A DNA stretch of 64,000 nt, from positions 32,289 to 96,288 of the forward strand of contig JBGALT010000009.1 of NCBI GenBank assembly GCA_044223665.1. Reading direction: 5' to 3'. How positions within the stretch are numbered: the stretch's first letter is position 1; every line of letters starts with the position of its first letter. Positions 20,048 through 30,100 of this stretch are shown here, in pieces. The position numbers and the translations under genes were made by a program. The notes below the pieces were generated by a model. The model was not told the origin of the DNA. It ran no database searches and saw only the letters and a program-made list of their open reading frames with translations. The DNA is from JBBSAT01 sp044223665. GTDB lineage: Bacteria; Myxococcota_A; Polyangia; Polyangiales; Sandaracinaceae.

Positions 20048-20821
20048 CTACTTCGCGACGCGCTGCTGGGCGCGCGCGTAGCGTGCCGGCGGGCGGCCGA
20101 CGGCGGCGCCGAAGTCCCGGACGAAGTGAGCTTGGTCGGAGTAGCCGAGCTCCTGTGCGAGCGCCGCGTGATCGACGGCGTCGCCCGCCTCGAGTCGCGC
20201 CGCGGCCTCCTGCAGGCGATAGCGCCGGAGGAGCTGCTTCGGCGTGAACCCCACGAGCGCGCGCAGCCGTCGCTCGAGCGTGCGCACGGTGACGCCGACC
20301 CTCGCGGCGAGCACCTCGGCGCGGCCGATGGTGCGCTCGCTCTCGGCGAGCGCGACCCAGCGCTCGACCTCTTCGGCCTGCGGATCCACGCGCGGCTCCT
20401 CGGCGAGCCAGTACGCATCGAGCGCCGCCACCGCTTCGGCATCGCTCCCGCCGCCGAACGCGAGCGCGCGCACGGGCTCCACGTCGCCGCGGAAGATCGC
20501 GGCGAAGCGGCCGGGGCGCGCGAAGCGATGGGCCGGCGCGCGCGCCATCGCCGCGAGCCCCGTGGGCCGGAACAACGTGCCGAACACCGCGCCCTCCCCC
20601 TCGAGCGTGCGATCGAAGCGATGGGCCGCGGAGAGCCCGACCGTGTCGGTGCTCTGCTCGATCACCGCGTTCGCCGTCGGCAGCGGCAGCACCGACTGCA
20701 CGAAGGGCTCGGCCAGCTGCCAGCGGATGAGCCAGTAGTGCCGCACGAAGGGCGCGAGCGCGGGCGCCGGGAGGCGTCGCGTCACAACGAACGTGCGCGC
20801 CGCCCGCGCCGGGTCGAGCAT
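20048..20821 (-). CDS. AraC-family transcriptional regulator
   Basis: The 257-residue protein has an N-terminal ligand-type domain (begins MLDPARAARTFVVTRRLPAP, with FVRHYWLIRW typical of the DUF6597-like sensor) and a C-terminal double HTH: LAARVGVTVRTLERRLRALVG, then ELGYSDQAHFVRDFGAAVGRPPARYA, the AraC signature. ATG 20821 was chosen with GGAG about 10 nt upstream; an upstream TTG at about 20857 is possible. It is divergent from the interrupted GFA-family gene with 69 bp between them, so it may once have regulated that gene. Confidence 0.88.
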   Translation of the reverse strand: MLDPARAARTFVVTRRLPAPALAPFVRHYWLIRWQLAEPFVQSVLPLPTANAVIEQSTDTVGLSAAHRFDRTLEGEGAVFGTLFRPTGLAAMARAPAHRFARPGRFAAIFRGDVEPVRALAFGGGSDAEAVAALDAYWLAEEPRVDPQAEEVERWVALAESERTIGRAEVLAARVGVTVRTLERRLRALVGFTPKQLLRRYRLQEAAARLEAGDAVDHAALAQELGYSDQAHFVRDFGAAVGRPPARYARAQQRVAK

Positions 20822-20890
20822 CGCGCCGCGCGGCTCCAGCTTGTCGCGTTCCTCCAAGACGGCTCCTCGCGCCCGGGCTACGAAGCCCGC

Positions 20891-21412
20891 ATGACCCGCT
20901 ACCACGGAAGCTGCCACTGCGGTGCCGTCCAGTTCGACGTCGAGGGCCTCGACCTCGAGAACGCCGCCACCTGCAACTGCTCGATCTGCGGCCGCACCGG
21001 CGCGCTGATGCTCTTCGTCCGGGTGGGAATGCTCTATAACGTCGTCGGCCGCGAGCAGATGACCGACTACCAGTTTGCGTCCGCGAGGACGCAACCCTGG
21101 CGACATAGGCCGCGCAAGGCGCGGCGCAGATCACGATGGGAGAGACGGTTGGAAACACCTGCTTGCTCTGTGTGATCTGCGCGGCGCGCTGCGCGCCGCC
21201 TGTGTGCCCAGGGTGCGCCCAAACGGTCGCAACTCGGTAAGAAGCGCACGCACCACGCGTTCTGCGCCACGTGTGGCATCCGGCCCTTCGCGTGGGGCCC
21301 GGGCCACGACGGCGCCGAGTGGGCGATGGTGAACGTGCGCTGCCTCGACGGCGTGAACGTGCACGACATCGAGGTGAAGAAGGACAAGCGCTACGACGGG
21401 CGCGCGCTCTAG
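20891..21412 (+). pseudogene. GFA-family (glutathione-dependent formaldehyde-activating-like) gene interrupted by a repeat element
   Basis: The first 62 codons give a typical GFA start, with zinc ligands in GSCHCGAVQFDV and ATCNCSICGRTGALMLF, ending MTDYQF. The last 59 codons (from 21236) give the normal rest, GKKRTHHAFCATCGIRPFAW and so on, to a TAG at 21410. Between them lie 159 nt that belong to the ~158-bp dispersed repeat. The length keeps the frame, but the insert contains one in-frame TGA at 21173. GFA proteins bind zinc and act on S-hydroxymethylglutathione or related thiols. As sequenced it would give a truncated 94-residue product, so it is called a pseudogene. Confidence 0.85.
21075..21232 (+). 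mobile_element. Hairpin-forming MITE-like repeat, copy 2 (~158 bp), inside the GFA gene
   Basis: Begins TTGCGTCCGCGAGGACGC (a small hairpin), has a left arm running to GGCGCAGATCAC, a ~37-nt loop containing AAACACCTGCTTGCTC, and a right arm from GTGATCTGCGCGGCG back to CCCAGGG, and ends CGGTCGCAA. Ends form a short inverted repeat. The same element lies inverted at 8672-8827. No transposase is encoded, and no clear target duplication was seen. Confidence 0.82.
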
Positions 21413-21458
21413 CGGGTTTTCGCACGGCGCCCGCGGACGGGGCGCGGCGGGCGAGGTG

Positions 21459-21464
21459 TACGCT
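21459..21464 (+). promoter_or_regulatory. TACGCT -10-like hexamer, leaderless-type
   Basis: Ends 8 nt before the ATG at 21473. Confidence 0.45.
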
Positions 21465-21472
21465 CGCGCGTC

Positions 21473-23465
21473 ATGCGTATCCGCGTCGGCCTCGCCTTTC
21501 TTCTCTCCGCGCTCGCGAGCGCGTGCACGACGAATCCGCCTCCCGCCGAGGTCGATGGCGGCGGAGGCGCGGTGGACGCGGGGGTCGATGCGCCGGACGC
21601 GTACGCGCGCCCCGACACCGGGCCGCGCCCCGATGCGTGGATCGAGCCCGACTTCGACACGTCGACGACGTGGCGCGCCGCGCCACTGGCCTGCCCGAGC
21701 GGCCCCGCGCACCGCGGGCCGCGCGACCTCGGCGCGCAGCGGCGCTTCGCGCTCTCGGTGCTGCACTACAACGTCCAGTACGTCGCCGGCGGCCTGGCCG
21801 GGGCCACCATCGGCGGCCGCGAGCCCTTCCCCGACTGGGGCGACGACCGCGTGCAGGACGCGATCGTCACCGAGTCGCTCGTGCCCGTGCTCGAGCTGCT
21901 CGACCGGCACCCGAGCTGGACGCTCTCGATCGAGATGCAGGGCTACATGGTCGAGGTGATGCTCGCGCGCCATCGCGACGTCGCGCAGCACCTGTCGGAC
22001 CTCGTGCGCAGCGGACAGGTCGAGCTCGTCTCGTTCCACTACTCCGATCAGCTCTTCCTGGCTTACCCGCGCGAGCACATGGATCGCAGCCACGCCCTGA
22101 ACGCGCGCGTGCTGGGCGACGGATGCCTCGAGGCGTCCGGCCCCGTCTTCACGCAGGAAGGACAGTTCGGCGAGGGCATGGCCGACCTGCTCGGCGCGGG
22201 CCACGACGCGGTGGTCATGCTCCCGAAGAACCTCTTCTCGCACGAGCACGGCGAGGCGGTCCCCGAGCCCTACTATCTCTCGCACGGCGTGCCGGTGGTC
22301 GTCTCGGGACGGGGCGCGACGGAGCCGACGCTCGGGTTCGAGTCCGTCTGGATCTACATGGACGACGCCGAGCTGCTCGCGACGAACCGCAACAATCCGT
22401 ACCTCGGGCCGAGCTTCGTGGCCGACCCCGCGGCCGTCGCGGCGTTCGAGACCGAGCTCGAGCAGCTCGAAGCGTCGGGCTTCGTGATCGCCGGCGTCGG
22501 TGACTGGGTCGCGACGCTCGACGGCGCGGGCTACACGGCGCCCCCGCTCCCCTCGATGCTCGACGGAACGTGGCAGCCCGACGACACCGGCAACGTCGCG
22601 CGGTGGATGGGCAACACCGGCTCGTTCGCCGCGACCGAGCGCGACAACGCCGTCCTCACGGGCAACGCGGCCGCGGGACGAGAGGTGCTCGCCGCGGAGC
22701 TGGCGGTGTCCCGCGGCGAGCACGGCCGGGCACGCCGTCCCGGGCGCCGACGAAGAGATCGCCCGCGCGTGGCGCGACCTCCTGATCGGCGAAGTGAGCG
22801 ACTCGACCGGCTGGAACCCGCTGGGCACCGAGGTCTACTACGGCCAGCACCACGCCGAGCTCGCGCGCACGCGGGCGCACGCGACGACGCTCGCCGCGGC
22901 GAGCGCGCTCGATCGCCCCACCCTTCGTGGTCGACACGGCGCTCGGGACCGTCACCGCCGGCGCCACGCTCCCCACGCTCGAGGCCGACCTCGCCCCGCC
23001 GTTCGCCGTCGCCGCGCCGCGGCGGCCCTACACGACCGAGTGGCAGCGCGTCGTCGGCGGAAGTGACCACCACGTCCTCACGGTCACCTTCGCAGCCGGC
23101 AGCGGCTATCCGGCGATCGTCTTCGATTGGACGCTCGATCGCGTGCGCTACACGCCCGCCCTGCTCGACGGCACGACGGTCGATCTCCCGCTCTCGGACT
23201 TCGAGATCGTGGCGACCGCGATCTGATCGACGACGGCCCGTTCGGGCTCGCAGACGATCGCTGGCTGATCCTCGACACGAGCACGATCGCGCTGGCCGCG
23301 CGCCTCGATCCCATCGCGCACACCGTCGCCTTCGAGGACCGGAGCGTCCCCGAGGCGGAGGGCGCGCGCTGGGTGTTCCACGTCGTGACCGGCCCCAGCG
23401 CCCGCGCGCTCGCGGTCGCCGATCGGGTGAGCCTGCACCCGCTCGTGCTCGTCGAAGGGCCCTGA
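21473..23465 (+). pseudogene. Lipoprotein resembling a GH57/GH38-type glycoside hydrolase, broken by three frameshifts
   Basis: The product begins with a lipoprotein signal ending LASAC and a DAGVDAPDAYARPDTG-type linker. The body has ALSVLHYNVQYVAGG, WTLSIEMQGYMVEVMLARH, SGQVELVSFHYSDQLFLAYP and VFTQEGQFGEGMADLLGAGH, which recall the barrel of GH57/GH38-like hydrolases; this assignment is tentative. The frame must shift near 22730 (one extra base in GGCCGGG), near 22920 (one extra base in CCCCACCC) and near 23220 (one missing base in GCGATCTGATC) to reach the natural end at 23463. Coding quality stays high in each frame, so the breaks are recent or are sequencing errors. Confidence 0.75.
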
Positions 23466-23543
23466 CAGCCCAGACCCCGATCGCGCCCGCACGAAGAAGA
23501 CGGGGTCTTTTCGCGCGGACGGAGGCACACTGCTCGATCGACG

Positions 23544-24779
23544 ATGAAGACGACACGCATGGGCCCAGGCACGGGCGTGCTGGGGACCGACGCCGGCCCG
23601 ACCGAGGCGCGCCCGGTCATCGTCCGGGTCACGACGGGCAAGGAGCGCGGGCAGGAGAAGCGCCTCGACGGAGGGACCTTGAGCGTCGGCTCCCACCCCG
23701 AGGCCGACCTCGTGCTCTCGGACAGCACCGTCTCCCGCTACCACGCGGAGCTCGCGCTCTTGCCGCACGGCGTGCGGGTCAAGGACCTCGGCTCGACGAA
23801 CGGGACGTTCCTCGGCGACTCCCGCATCGAGTCGGCGATCCTGCAGCCGGGCGCCGAGGTGCGGGTCGGGCGCACGCGGCTCGAGGTGATCGCGGCCGAT
23901 CTGCCGGCGCCGGAGCTTCCGTCGGAGCTCGTCCGCTTCGGCCGGCTCGTGGGCGCGAGCGCCCCGATGCGGCGCGCCTTCGGTCAGCTCGATCGCGCGG
24001 CGAGCGGCGATGCGCCCGTGTGGATCCACGGCGAGAGCGGCACCGGCAAGTCGGAGGCCGCGCGCGCGCTGCACGACTCGTCCTTGCGACAAGCGGCGCC
24101 CTTCGTGGCGCTCGACCTCGACCCGCGCACGGCGCAGGCGGCGATCCCGGCCGCGATCGAGGCCGTGCGGGGGGGCACGCTCGTGCTCGAGCGCGTGGAC
24201 GAGACGACGGGCACGGTGCAGGAGGCCGTCCTGCGGCTGCTCGAGGCCCGCGAGCGGCGCGCGTTCGACGCGCGCCTGGTGACGACCTCGACCCGCGAGC
24301 CGCGCGCCGCCGTCGAGGCAGGCCTCGTGCGCCGCGAGATCTTCTTCCACCTCGGCGCCGTGCGCGTCGAGCTGGTCCCGCTCCGCGAGCGGCTGGAGGA
24401 CCTGCCCAAGCTCGTCGAAGCGATCGCCCAAGAGCTCGGGGTGCCCGACGTGCGTCTCGGCGCGGCCGAGCTCGGAGCGCTGCGCGGGCAGGAGCTGCGC
24501 GGGAACGTCCGCGAGCTGCGCCGCACGATCGAAGAGACGCTGCTGCGCGGCCGCGGCGCCCGGGCGAGTGGCCCCGGCCCCACGGCGGCGCTCGACGACG
24601 GCGATCTCGTGCGGCTTCCGTTCAAGGAAGCGAAGGAGAAGCTGCTCGACGCGTTCGAGAAGCGATACGTCGAGGAGCTGCTCGACCGCGCCGGCGGCAA
24701 CGTCTCGCGCGCGGCCGACGAGGCCGGCATCGATCGCAACCACCTCGCGCGGCTCGCGAAGAAGCACGGGCTGCGATGA
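23544..24779 (+). CDS. FHA-domain NtrC-like regulator lacking the sigma-54 contact loop
   Basis: The 411-residue protein has an FHA domain (about 25-115: LSVGSHPEADLVLSDSTVSR, LGSTNGTFLGD) that should bind phosphothreonine, then an AAA+ domain with Walker A GESGTGKSE near 165 and a Walker B-like GGTLVLERVDE. The segment between them is about 25 residues shorter than normal and no GAFTGA is present, so sigma-54 activation is unlikely. A Fis-type HTH (NVSRAADEAGIDRNHLARLAKK) ends it. Input may come from the Ser/Thr kinases in the region. Its TGA overlaps the ATG of aroKB (ATGA), implying coupled translation. Confidence 0.88.
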   Translation: MKTTRMGPGTGVLGTDAGPTEARPVIVRVTTGKERGQEKRLDGGTLSVGSHPEADLVLSDSTVSRYHAELALLPHGVRVKDLGSTNGTFLGDSRIESAILQPGAEVRVGRTRLEVIAADLPAPELPSELVRFGRLVGASAPMRRAFGQLDRAASGDAPVWIHGESGTGKSEAARALHDSSLRQAAPFVALDLDPRTAQAAIPAAIEAVRGGTLVLERVDETTGTVQEAVLRLLEARERRAFDARLVTTSTREPRAAVEAGLVRREIFFHLGAVRVELVPLRERLEDLPKLVEAIAQELGVPDVRLGAAELGALRGQELRGNVRELRRTIEETLLRGRGARASGPGPTAALDDGDLVRLPFKEAKEKLLDAFEKRYVEELLDRAGGNVSRAADEAGIDRNHLARLAKKHGLR

Positions 24780-26344
24780 CGCTGTTCCTCTCCGGCCCGA
24801 TGGGCGCGGGGAAGTCGACGCTGCTGGGCGCGCTCGGTGCCCGCCTCGGGGGCGAGGGGATCGATCTCGACCGGGCGATCGAGGCCCGCGAAGGGGCGAG
24901 CATCGCCGCGATCTTCCGTGCACGCGGGGAGAGCGCGTTCCGGTCCGTCGAGCGCGAGGTGCTGGCGGAGGTCCTCGCGAAGGAGCCCGTGGCGGTCGCG
25001 CTGGGCGGCGGCACCGTGACCGATCGCGCGACGCGACACGCGCTGCTCGCGCGCGGCACGCTGATCACGCTCACGGCGCCGGCCGACGTGCTCGCCGCGC
25101 GTGTGGGGAGCGGCGAGACGCGCCCCCTCCTCGCGGGAGCGGAGCCGGCCGAGGCAGTGCTCGCGCGGCTCGTCGCCGACCGGCGCGACGCGTACGCCGA
25201 GGCGCACGACACGATCGACACCGCGCACTTCAGCCTCGATGCGAGCGTCGCGCGCATCCTCGCCGCCCACGCCCGCGGTGCGCTGCTCATGCCGCTCGGA
25301 GCCCGGAGCTATCGGATCCACGTCGGCGCCGGCCTCTCCGACCGCATCCTCGACGAGCTGGCGCGCGCGCCCGCGACGGGCGCGACGCTCGTCGTGAGCG
25401 ACACGAGCACGCGTCCGTATGGCGCCGCCGTGCGCGCGCTCGCGGAACGAGCGGGGCGCGCCAGCGCCGAGCTCGTCCTGCCGGCAGGGGAGAGCCACAA
25501 GACGCTCGGCTCGGTCGAGGCGCTCTGGGACGCCGCGCTCGAGGCACGCCTCGATCGACGGGCGCTCTTGCTCGCGGTGGGCGGAGGCGTGGTCGGCGAT
25601 CTCGCGGGCTTCGCGGCGGCCACGCTGCTGAGGGGGGTCGCCTACGCGCAGGTGCCGACGTCGCTGCTCGCGATGGTCGACGCGTCCGTCGGCGGCAAGA
25701 CGGGCTTCGACCGGCCGCAGGGCAAGAACCTCGTCGGCGCCTTTCACCAGCCCGCGTTCGTCGTCGCCGACCTCGACACCCTCGCCACGCTCGCGCGACG
25801 CGAGCTCGCCTCCGGCCTCGCCGAGGTGGTCAAGGCCGCGTGGCTCACCGGCGAGGCGGACGTGAGAGCCCTCGAGGACGATGCGACGCGCCTGGCCTCG
25901 GCCGACACCGAGGCCCTCGCACGGGCCGCGCGCGCGGCGATTCGCACCAAGATCGCGATCGTGGCCCAGGACGAGGCCGAGACGGGTGTCCGCATGCACC
26001 TCAACCTCGGGCACACCCTCGGGCATGCGATCGAGGCGGCCTCCGGGTACACGCGAGCGCACGGCGAGTGCGTGGCCCTCGGGATGATCGGCGCGCTGCG
26101 GATCGGCGTCGCGCTCGGGGACGCCCGTCGCGAGCACGTGCAGCGCGTCACGGAGCTGCTCGTGCGGCTCGGGCTGCCGGTGGAGCTCGATCGGCTCCTC
26201 GACGACGCGCTCGCGACGTATCTGGCGGCCGACAAGAAGGGCGAGGCCGGCCGGGTGCGCTTCGTCGTCCCGGGAGCGCCCGGGCACACGCGCGTACAAA
26301 GCATGCCGATCCCCGAGATCCTCGCACTGGCACGCAGACAGTGA
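24776..26344 (+). CDS. aroKB: Bifunctional shikimate kinase / 3-dehydroquinate synthase
   Basis: The 522-residue protein fuses two shikimate-pathway enzymes. Residues 1-165 are shikimate kinase: Walker A GPMGAGKST, DLDRAIEAREG, FRSVEREVL and VALGGGTV. Residues 175-522 are 3-dehydroquinate synthase: NAD-binding GGGVVGDLAGFAAATLLRG, VPTSLLAMVDASVGGKTG and the zinc-ligand region HLNLGHTLGHAIEAASGY. Similar fusions are known, for example in Thermotoga. It works in the cytoplasm on the route to chorismate. The ATG overlaps the stop of the FHA regulator, so the start is clear. Confidence 0.95.
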   Translation: MTLFLSGPMGAGKSTLLGALGARLGGEGIDLDRAIEAREGASIAAIFRARGESAFRSVEREVLAEVLAKEPVAVALGGGTVTDRATRHALLARGTLITLTAPADVLAARVGSGETRPLLAGAEPAEAVLARLVADRRDAYAEAHDTIDTAHFSLDASVARILAAHARGALLMPLGARSYRIHVGAGLSDRILDELARAPATGATLVVSDTSTRPYGAAVRALAERAGRASAELVLPAGESHKTLGSVEALWDAALEARLDRRALLLAVGGGVVGDLAGFAAATLLRGVAYAQVPTSLLAMVDASVGGKTGFDRPQGKNLVGAFHQPAFVVADLDTLATLARRELASGLAEVVKAAWLTGEADVRALEDDATRLASADTEALARAARAAIRTKIAIVAQDEAETGVRMHLNLGHTLGHAIEAASGYTRAHGECVALGMIGALRIGVALGDARREHVQRVTELLVRLGLPVELDRLLDDALATYLAADKKGEAGRVRFVVPGAPGHTRVQSMPIPEILALARRQ

Positions 26345-26390
26345 CGGCGCCTCGCCTCGGCGAGAATTTGGCGCCGGAGCGCGAGGCCTC

Positions 26391-26396
26391 TACGCT
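26391..26396 (+). promoter_or_regulatory. TACGCT -10-like hexamer with normal leader
   Basis: Lies 33 nt before the ATG at 26430, which has its own GGAGG ribosome binding site; a conventional leadered counterpart of the leaderless sites. Confidence 0.35.
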
Positions 26397-26429
26397 TGGG
26401 TCTGGCGCTTCGTGCGCCCGCGGAGGCTC

Positions 26430-27098
26430 ATGCGTTCCACGAACTCCTCGATCGTCGCGACGGCACTCTTGGCCCTCGGGCTGGGCTGCGCACCGTCGAA
26501 CCCCGGCATGGTGGCCGAAGGCGTTCTCACGCACGACTCGTCGTGCCTCTACACGCCCACCGGCGCCTTCCTCCTCGAGGGAACGCTCGACGTCGCCACG
26601 CCGGCCGAGCGCCTCGGCGGGATCACCTACTTCGCCACGTTCCGCGTGGGCAACCAGCTCATCAACAACGGCAACCGCATCTACCCGTTGATGGCCGACC
26701 CGAACCGCATCGTGTTCACGCACGTCGAAGTGACGCTGCTCGACCTCAACGAGACCGTGATCGTGGGCCCGTACCTCGTGCCCGCGACGGGCGCCGTCGG
26801 CTCGACGTCCAGCATGGATCCGACCATCGGGCTCGCCGCGGCGACGATCATCCCCGACAACATCGGTCAGTCGCTGGCGGGCTTCGCCGACGGCTCGGTC
26901 GTCGTCGCGCGGTGCCGCGTCATGGGCACCACGGCCGGCGGCTCGGATCTGATCAGCGGGCCCGTCAGCTTCCCGATCACGCTCTGCAACGGCTGCCTCT
27001 TCCAGTGCGGGGTGGACGACATGGGCAACCCCATCTCCGCGCTCACGTGCACGCCTGGCCAGGACGGCATCTCGTTCGTCCCGAGCCTCTGCCCCTGA
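26430..27098 (+). CDS. Lipoprotein of unknown function
   Basis: The 222-residue protein starts at ATG 26430, preceded by GGAGG, and carries a lipoprotein signal ending ALGLGC. The mature part is beta-rich with no charged linker, including GGITYFATFRVGNQLINNGN and a C-terminal region with paired Cys (CNGCLFQC, ALTCTPGQDG). The segment order recalls other myxobacterial surface lipoproteins, but no family was recognised. A GTG at 26412 is an alternative start. A strong terminator hairpin follows at 27130-27156. Confidence 0.78.
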   Translation: MRSTNSSIVATALLALGLGCAPSNPGMVAEGVLTHDSSCLYTPTGAFLLEGTLDVATPAERLGGITYFATFRVGNQLINNGNRIYPLMADPNRIVFTHVEVTLLDLNETVIVGPYLVPATGAVGSTSSMDPTIGLAAATIIPDNIGQSLAGFADGSVVVARCRVMGTTAGGSDLISGPVSFPITLCNGCLFQCGVDDMGNPISALTCTPGQDGISFVPSLCP

Positions 27099-27129
27099 TC
27101 GATTCGCGTCGCATCACGCTTCGCTCGAG

Positions 27130-27156
27130 AGAGCGTCCGGCTCGGCCGGGCGCTCT
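27130..27156 (+). terminator. Rho-independent-type terminator
   Basis: AGAGCGTCCGGC and GCCGGGCGCTCT form a 12-base stem (one G-T pair) with a TCG loop, followed by TTTCGCTTTCC. It lies 31 nt after the lipoprotein stop and can also serve the convergent TPR gene. Confidence 0.7.
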
Positions 27157-27183
27157 TTCGCTTTCCATCGCGAGCCCGCGCGA

Positions 27184-30100
27184 TCAGCGCAAGACGCGCA
27201 CGGCGTCGACGAGCGCGTCGCCGAAGGCGAAGCGCACGAGGTCGGCCGCCGGCCCGTGGGTCCGCGCGAGCGTGAGGCAGGGCTGCCCGTCCGAGAGCGT
27301 GACCCGCGGCTCGGACACCAGCGCGAGCCCGCGGAGCGCCGCCCCGACGTCGCCCGCGAGCAAGAGGCCCGCGCGCGCCGCACCGCCCTCGATGGACGCG
27401 CGCACCGACGGGTAGTCGAGCGTGTCCCAGGCGTTGGCGAGCAGCTCGCGGACGTCGCGCTGCCGCGCCGGCGAGAGCATCCGCCACAGCTCGCTCGCGA
27501 GCGCCGCCGCCTCGCGCGAGACGCGGGTGCCGTCGGCCGGGCCGAACGCCGCGCGGATCGCCGCCAGCAGCGTGGCCCCCTCCGCCGGCGGCAGGCTCGC
27601 CACCAGCACGTTCTCCGGGCGAGCGAGGGTCAGGCCGCGCCCGATCACGAAGCGCAGCTCGCGCTCGTTGCGGGGCAGATCCATGCCGATCACCAGCGCC
27701 GGCGGCTGCGTGCGCACGAGCTCGGTCACGATCGACTGCCGCGAGACGAAGAGGTGGGGCTCTTCCCATCCGAACAGCTCGATGGCCGCGAGCAACGCCC
27801 GCGCGACGGGCGAAGCCCCGCGCGAGCCGACACGGTCGGTGCCGACCACGCCGAGCTGCGCGAGCTGCATCCGGAACAGTGGCTGGCAGCTCTCGTAGAC
27901 GCGGCGCAGCACCCCGAGCACGGGCGCGTGCGCGGGGTGGACGAGCTCCGCCGCCAGGGCGCCGCGCGCCGCTTGGGGCGAGACGTCCCACCCGCCGATC
28001 GCGCGCTGCCCCGTCGCGACGGCGCCGAGCGCCAAGAGACGCTCGCCGTCGCGCCCCGACGCCTCGGCTTCCCGCGCGAGGCGCTCGGCGATGTCCGGCC
28101 GCCCCGGATCGAGGACCAGGGCCGAGCGCAAGAGCGCGCAGGCCGCCTCGGACTCGAGCGCGCGGCTCGCGGCGCCGGCGCGCTCGAGGATGAGGTCGAT
28201 CTCGGTCTTGGTCGGCTCGACCTCGGGCAGCGCGATCGGGCTGCGCTGCGGCGGAGGGGAGCTCATGGGCCGGTAGAGATCGAGCAGCGACACGCGCTGC
28301 GAGGGCTCTTCGGTGCCCGCGTCGGCGTCGGCCTCGTCCACCGGCACGAAGCGCGCCCCGCTCGAGGACGGCGCAGCGACCGCGGCCGCGGGCACGGCGC
28401 TCGGCGCAGCGACCGCCGGCGTCGGCGCGGAGGGAGGAGGCGGCGCGCTCGCACGCGGAGTGCTGGTCCCCGAGGCGCGTCGCGCGGAGGTCACGACGTC
28501 CGAGCCCCCGGCCCGCGCGGGCGGGCGCACGCTCGCCGGAGCGGAGGACGCCTGGGCTGCCGCCGCCAGTCGCGCCGCGAGCGCCTTGCCGTCTTCGCTC
28601 TCGGGATGGAGACCGAGCGCCTCGGTGACGAGCGTTCGCGCGTCGCCGGGCTTGGTGCGCTCGAGCCAGGTGCCCAGCTCCACGAGCGCCCCCGCGAGCG
28701 CCATCTCGTCGGGGTCGTCGGCGCGCTGCGCGGCGATCGCCTCGCGCGCCACCGCCTCCGCCTGCGCGAGATCCCCGCGCGCGCGATGGACGCGCGCGAG
28801 CTTGCGCAGCAGCCGCCCCTTCTCCTCGCCGGTCCACGCCTCGTCGGCGCGCGCGCGCAGCACCTCGAAGATGCCCGCGAAGGCCGACGCGCCGCGCTCG
28901 GCGTCGACCTCTTCGGTCGCCGTGGCAGCGCGCGCGAGGTCGTCCTCCACGTCGGCGCTGAACGACTCCTTCCACGACGCGAACAGCACGTCGAAGGCGC
29001 GCTCCGGCCGCGCCATCTCCTCGAGCATCACGCGCGCCGCGCGCCGCACCAGGCGCTCGCTCAAGACCGGATGCGGCGCCGCACGCGAGAGCGCCATGAG
29101 GCCCTGCGTCAGCGACTCGAGGTCGCCGAGCTCGCGCGCCAGTCGCTCGACCGCGCTCGCGATCGCGCCCGTCGAGGACGCGTGCTCGCACGCCTCGACA
29201 TACGCCGCGAGCGCGGCGCGCCCCGAGCCGGCCTTCTCGAGCCAGCGCGCGCGCCGGTAGCGCAGCGCGCGGCGGCCGCTCTCGCCCATCGCACCGTCGA
29301 TCAGCGCGCCGTAGACGCGCTCGGCGAGCGCGACGTCGCGCCGGTCCAGCGTGAGCTGCTCGAACATCAAGAGCAGCCGGCCACGGAGCGCGTGGCGCCG
29401 CGCGAGCTCGGCCTGCAGCACGGCCAGCGCCCGATCGCGATCGCGGAGCTCCCGGAGCGCGATGTCGACCGCTCGCTCCACCAGCTTGTGCGCGCCCATG
29501 CGATCGGGCGCGGCCTGCGTCTCGAGCAGGTCGATCGCACGCGCGCCGCGGCCGAGCGAGACCAGCCCCAGCGCCACCGTCGTGATGCGCTCGAGCCACT
29601 GCGGGTCCGACTCTTCGGCCTCGGGCGGCTCGATGGCGGCCGCGAGGAATTCCTCGGCGCGCCGCTCGTCGCGCACCACCTCGAGGTTTGCCTTGGCGAG
29701 CGAGAGCATTCCGATCGCGCGCTCCACGGCGCTCGCGCCCTCGTCGGTCCGCAGCGCCAGCGCGGCGAGCATCTGCTCGTGGTTGCCGGCCTCGGCGTGG
29801 ATCGCGGCGAGCCGATCGACGGAGGCGCCGTCGCGCGGCTGGACCGCGAGCAGGCGCAGGAGCGCGCGCATCTCGCTCGGCGTGTCCCCACCCTTGTGGT
29901 GGTGCTCGGCGAGCTGGCCGAGCAGCACGACGCGCTCCTCTCGCGACGCGACGGCGAGGCTCAGCTCGCGCGCGTCCCGGACCCGCTTCGGGTTGCCGGT
30001 GCGCTCGGCGAGCTCGCGCGCGAGCGTCGCCAGGCGCGGGCCCGCCGCGCCGAGGCGCGTGGCTGCGCGCAGGGCGAGCTCGGAACTGCGCTCGAGCCGG

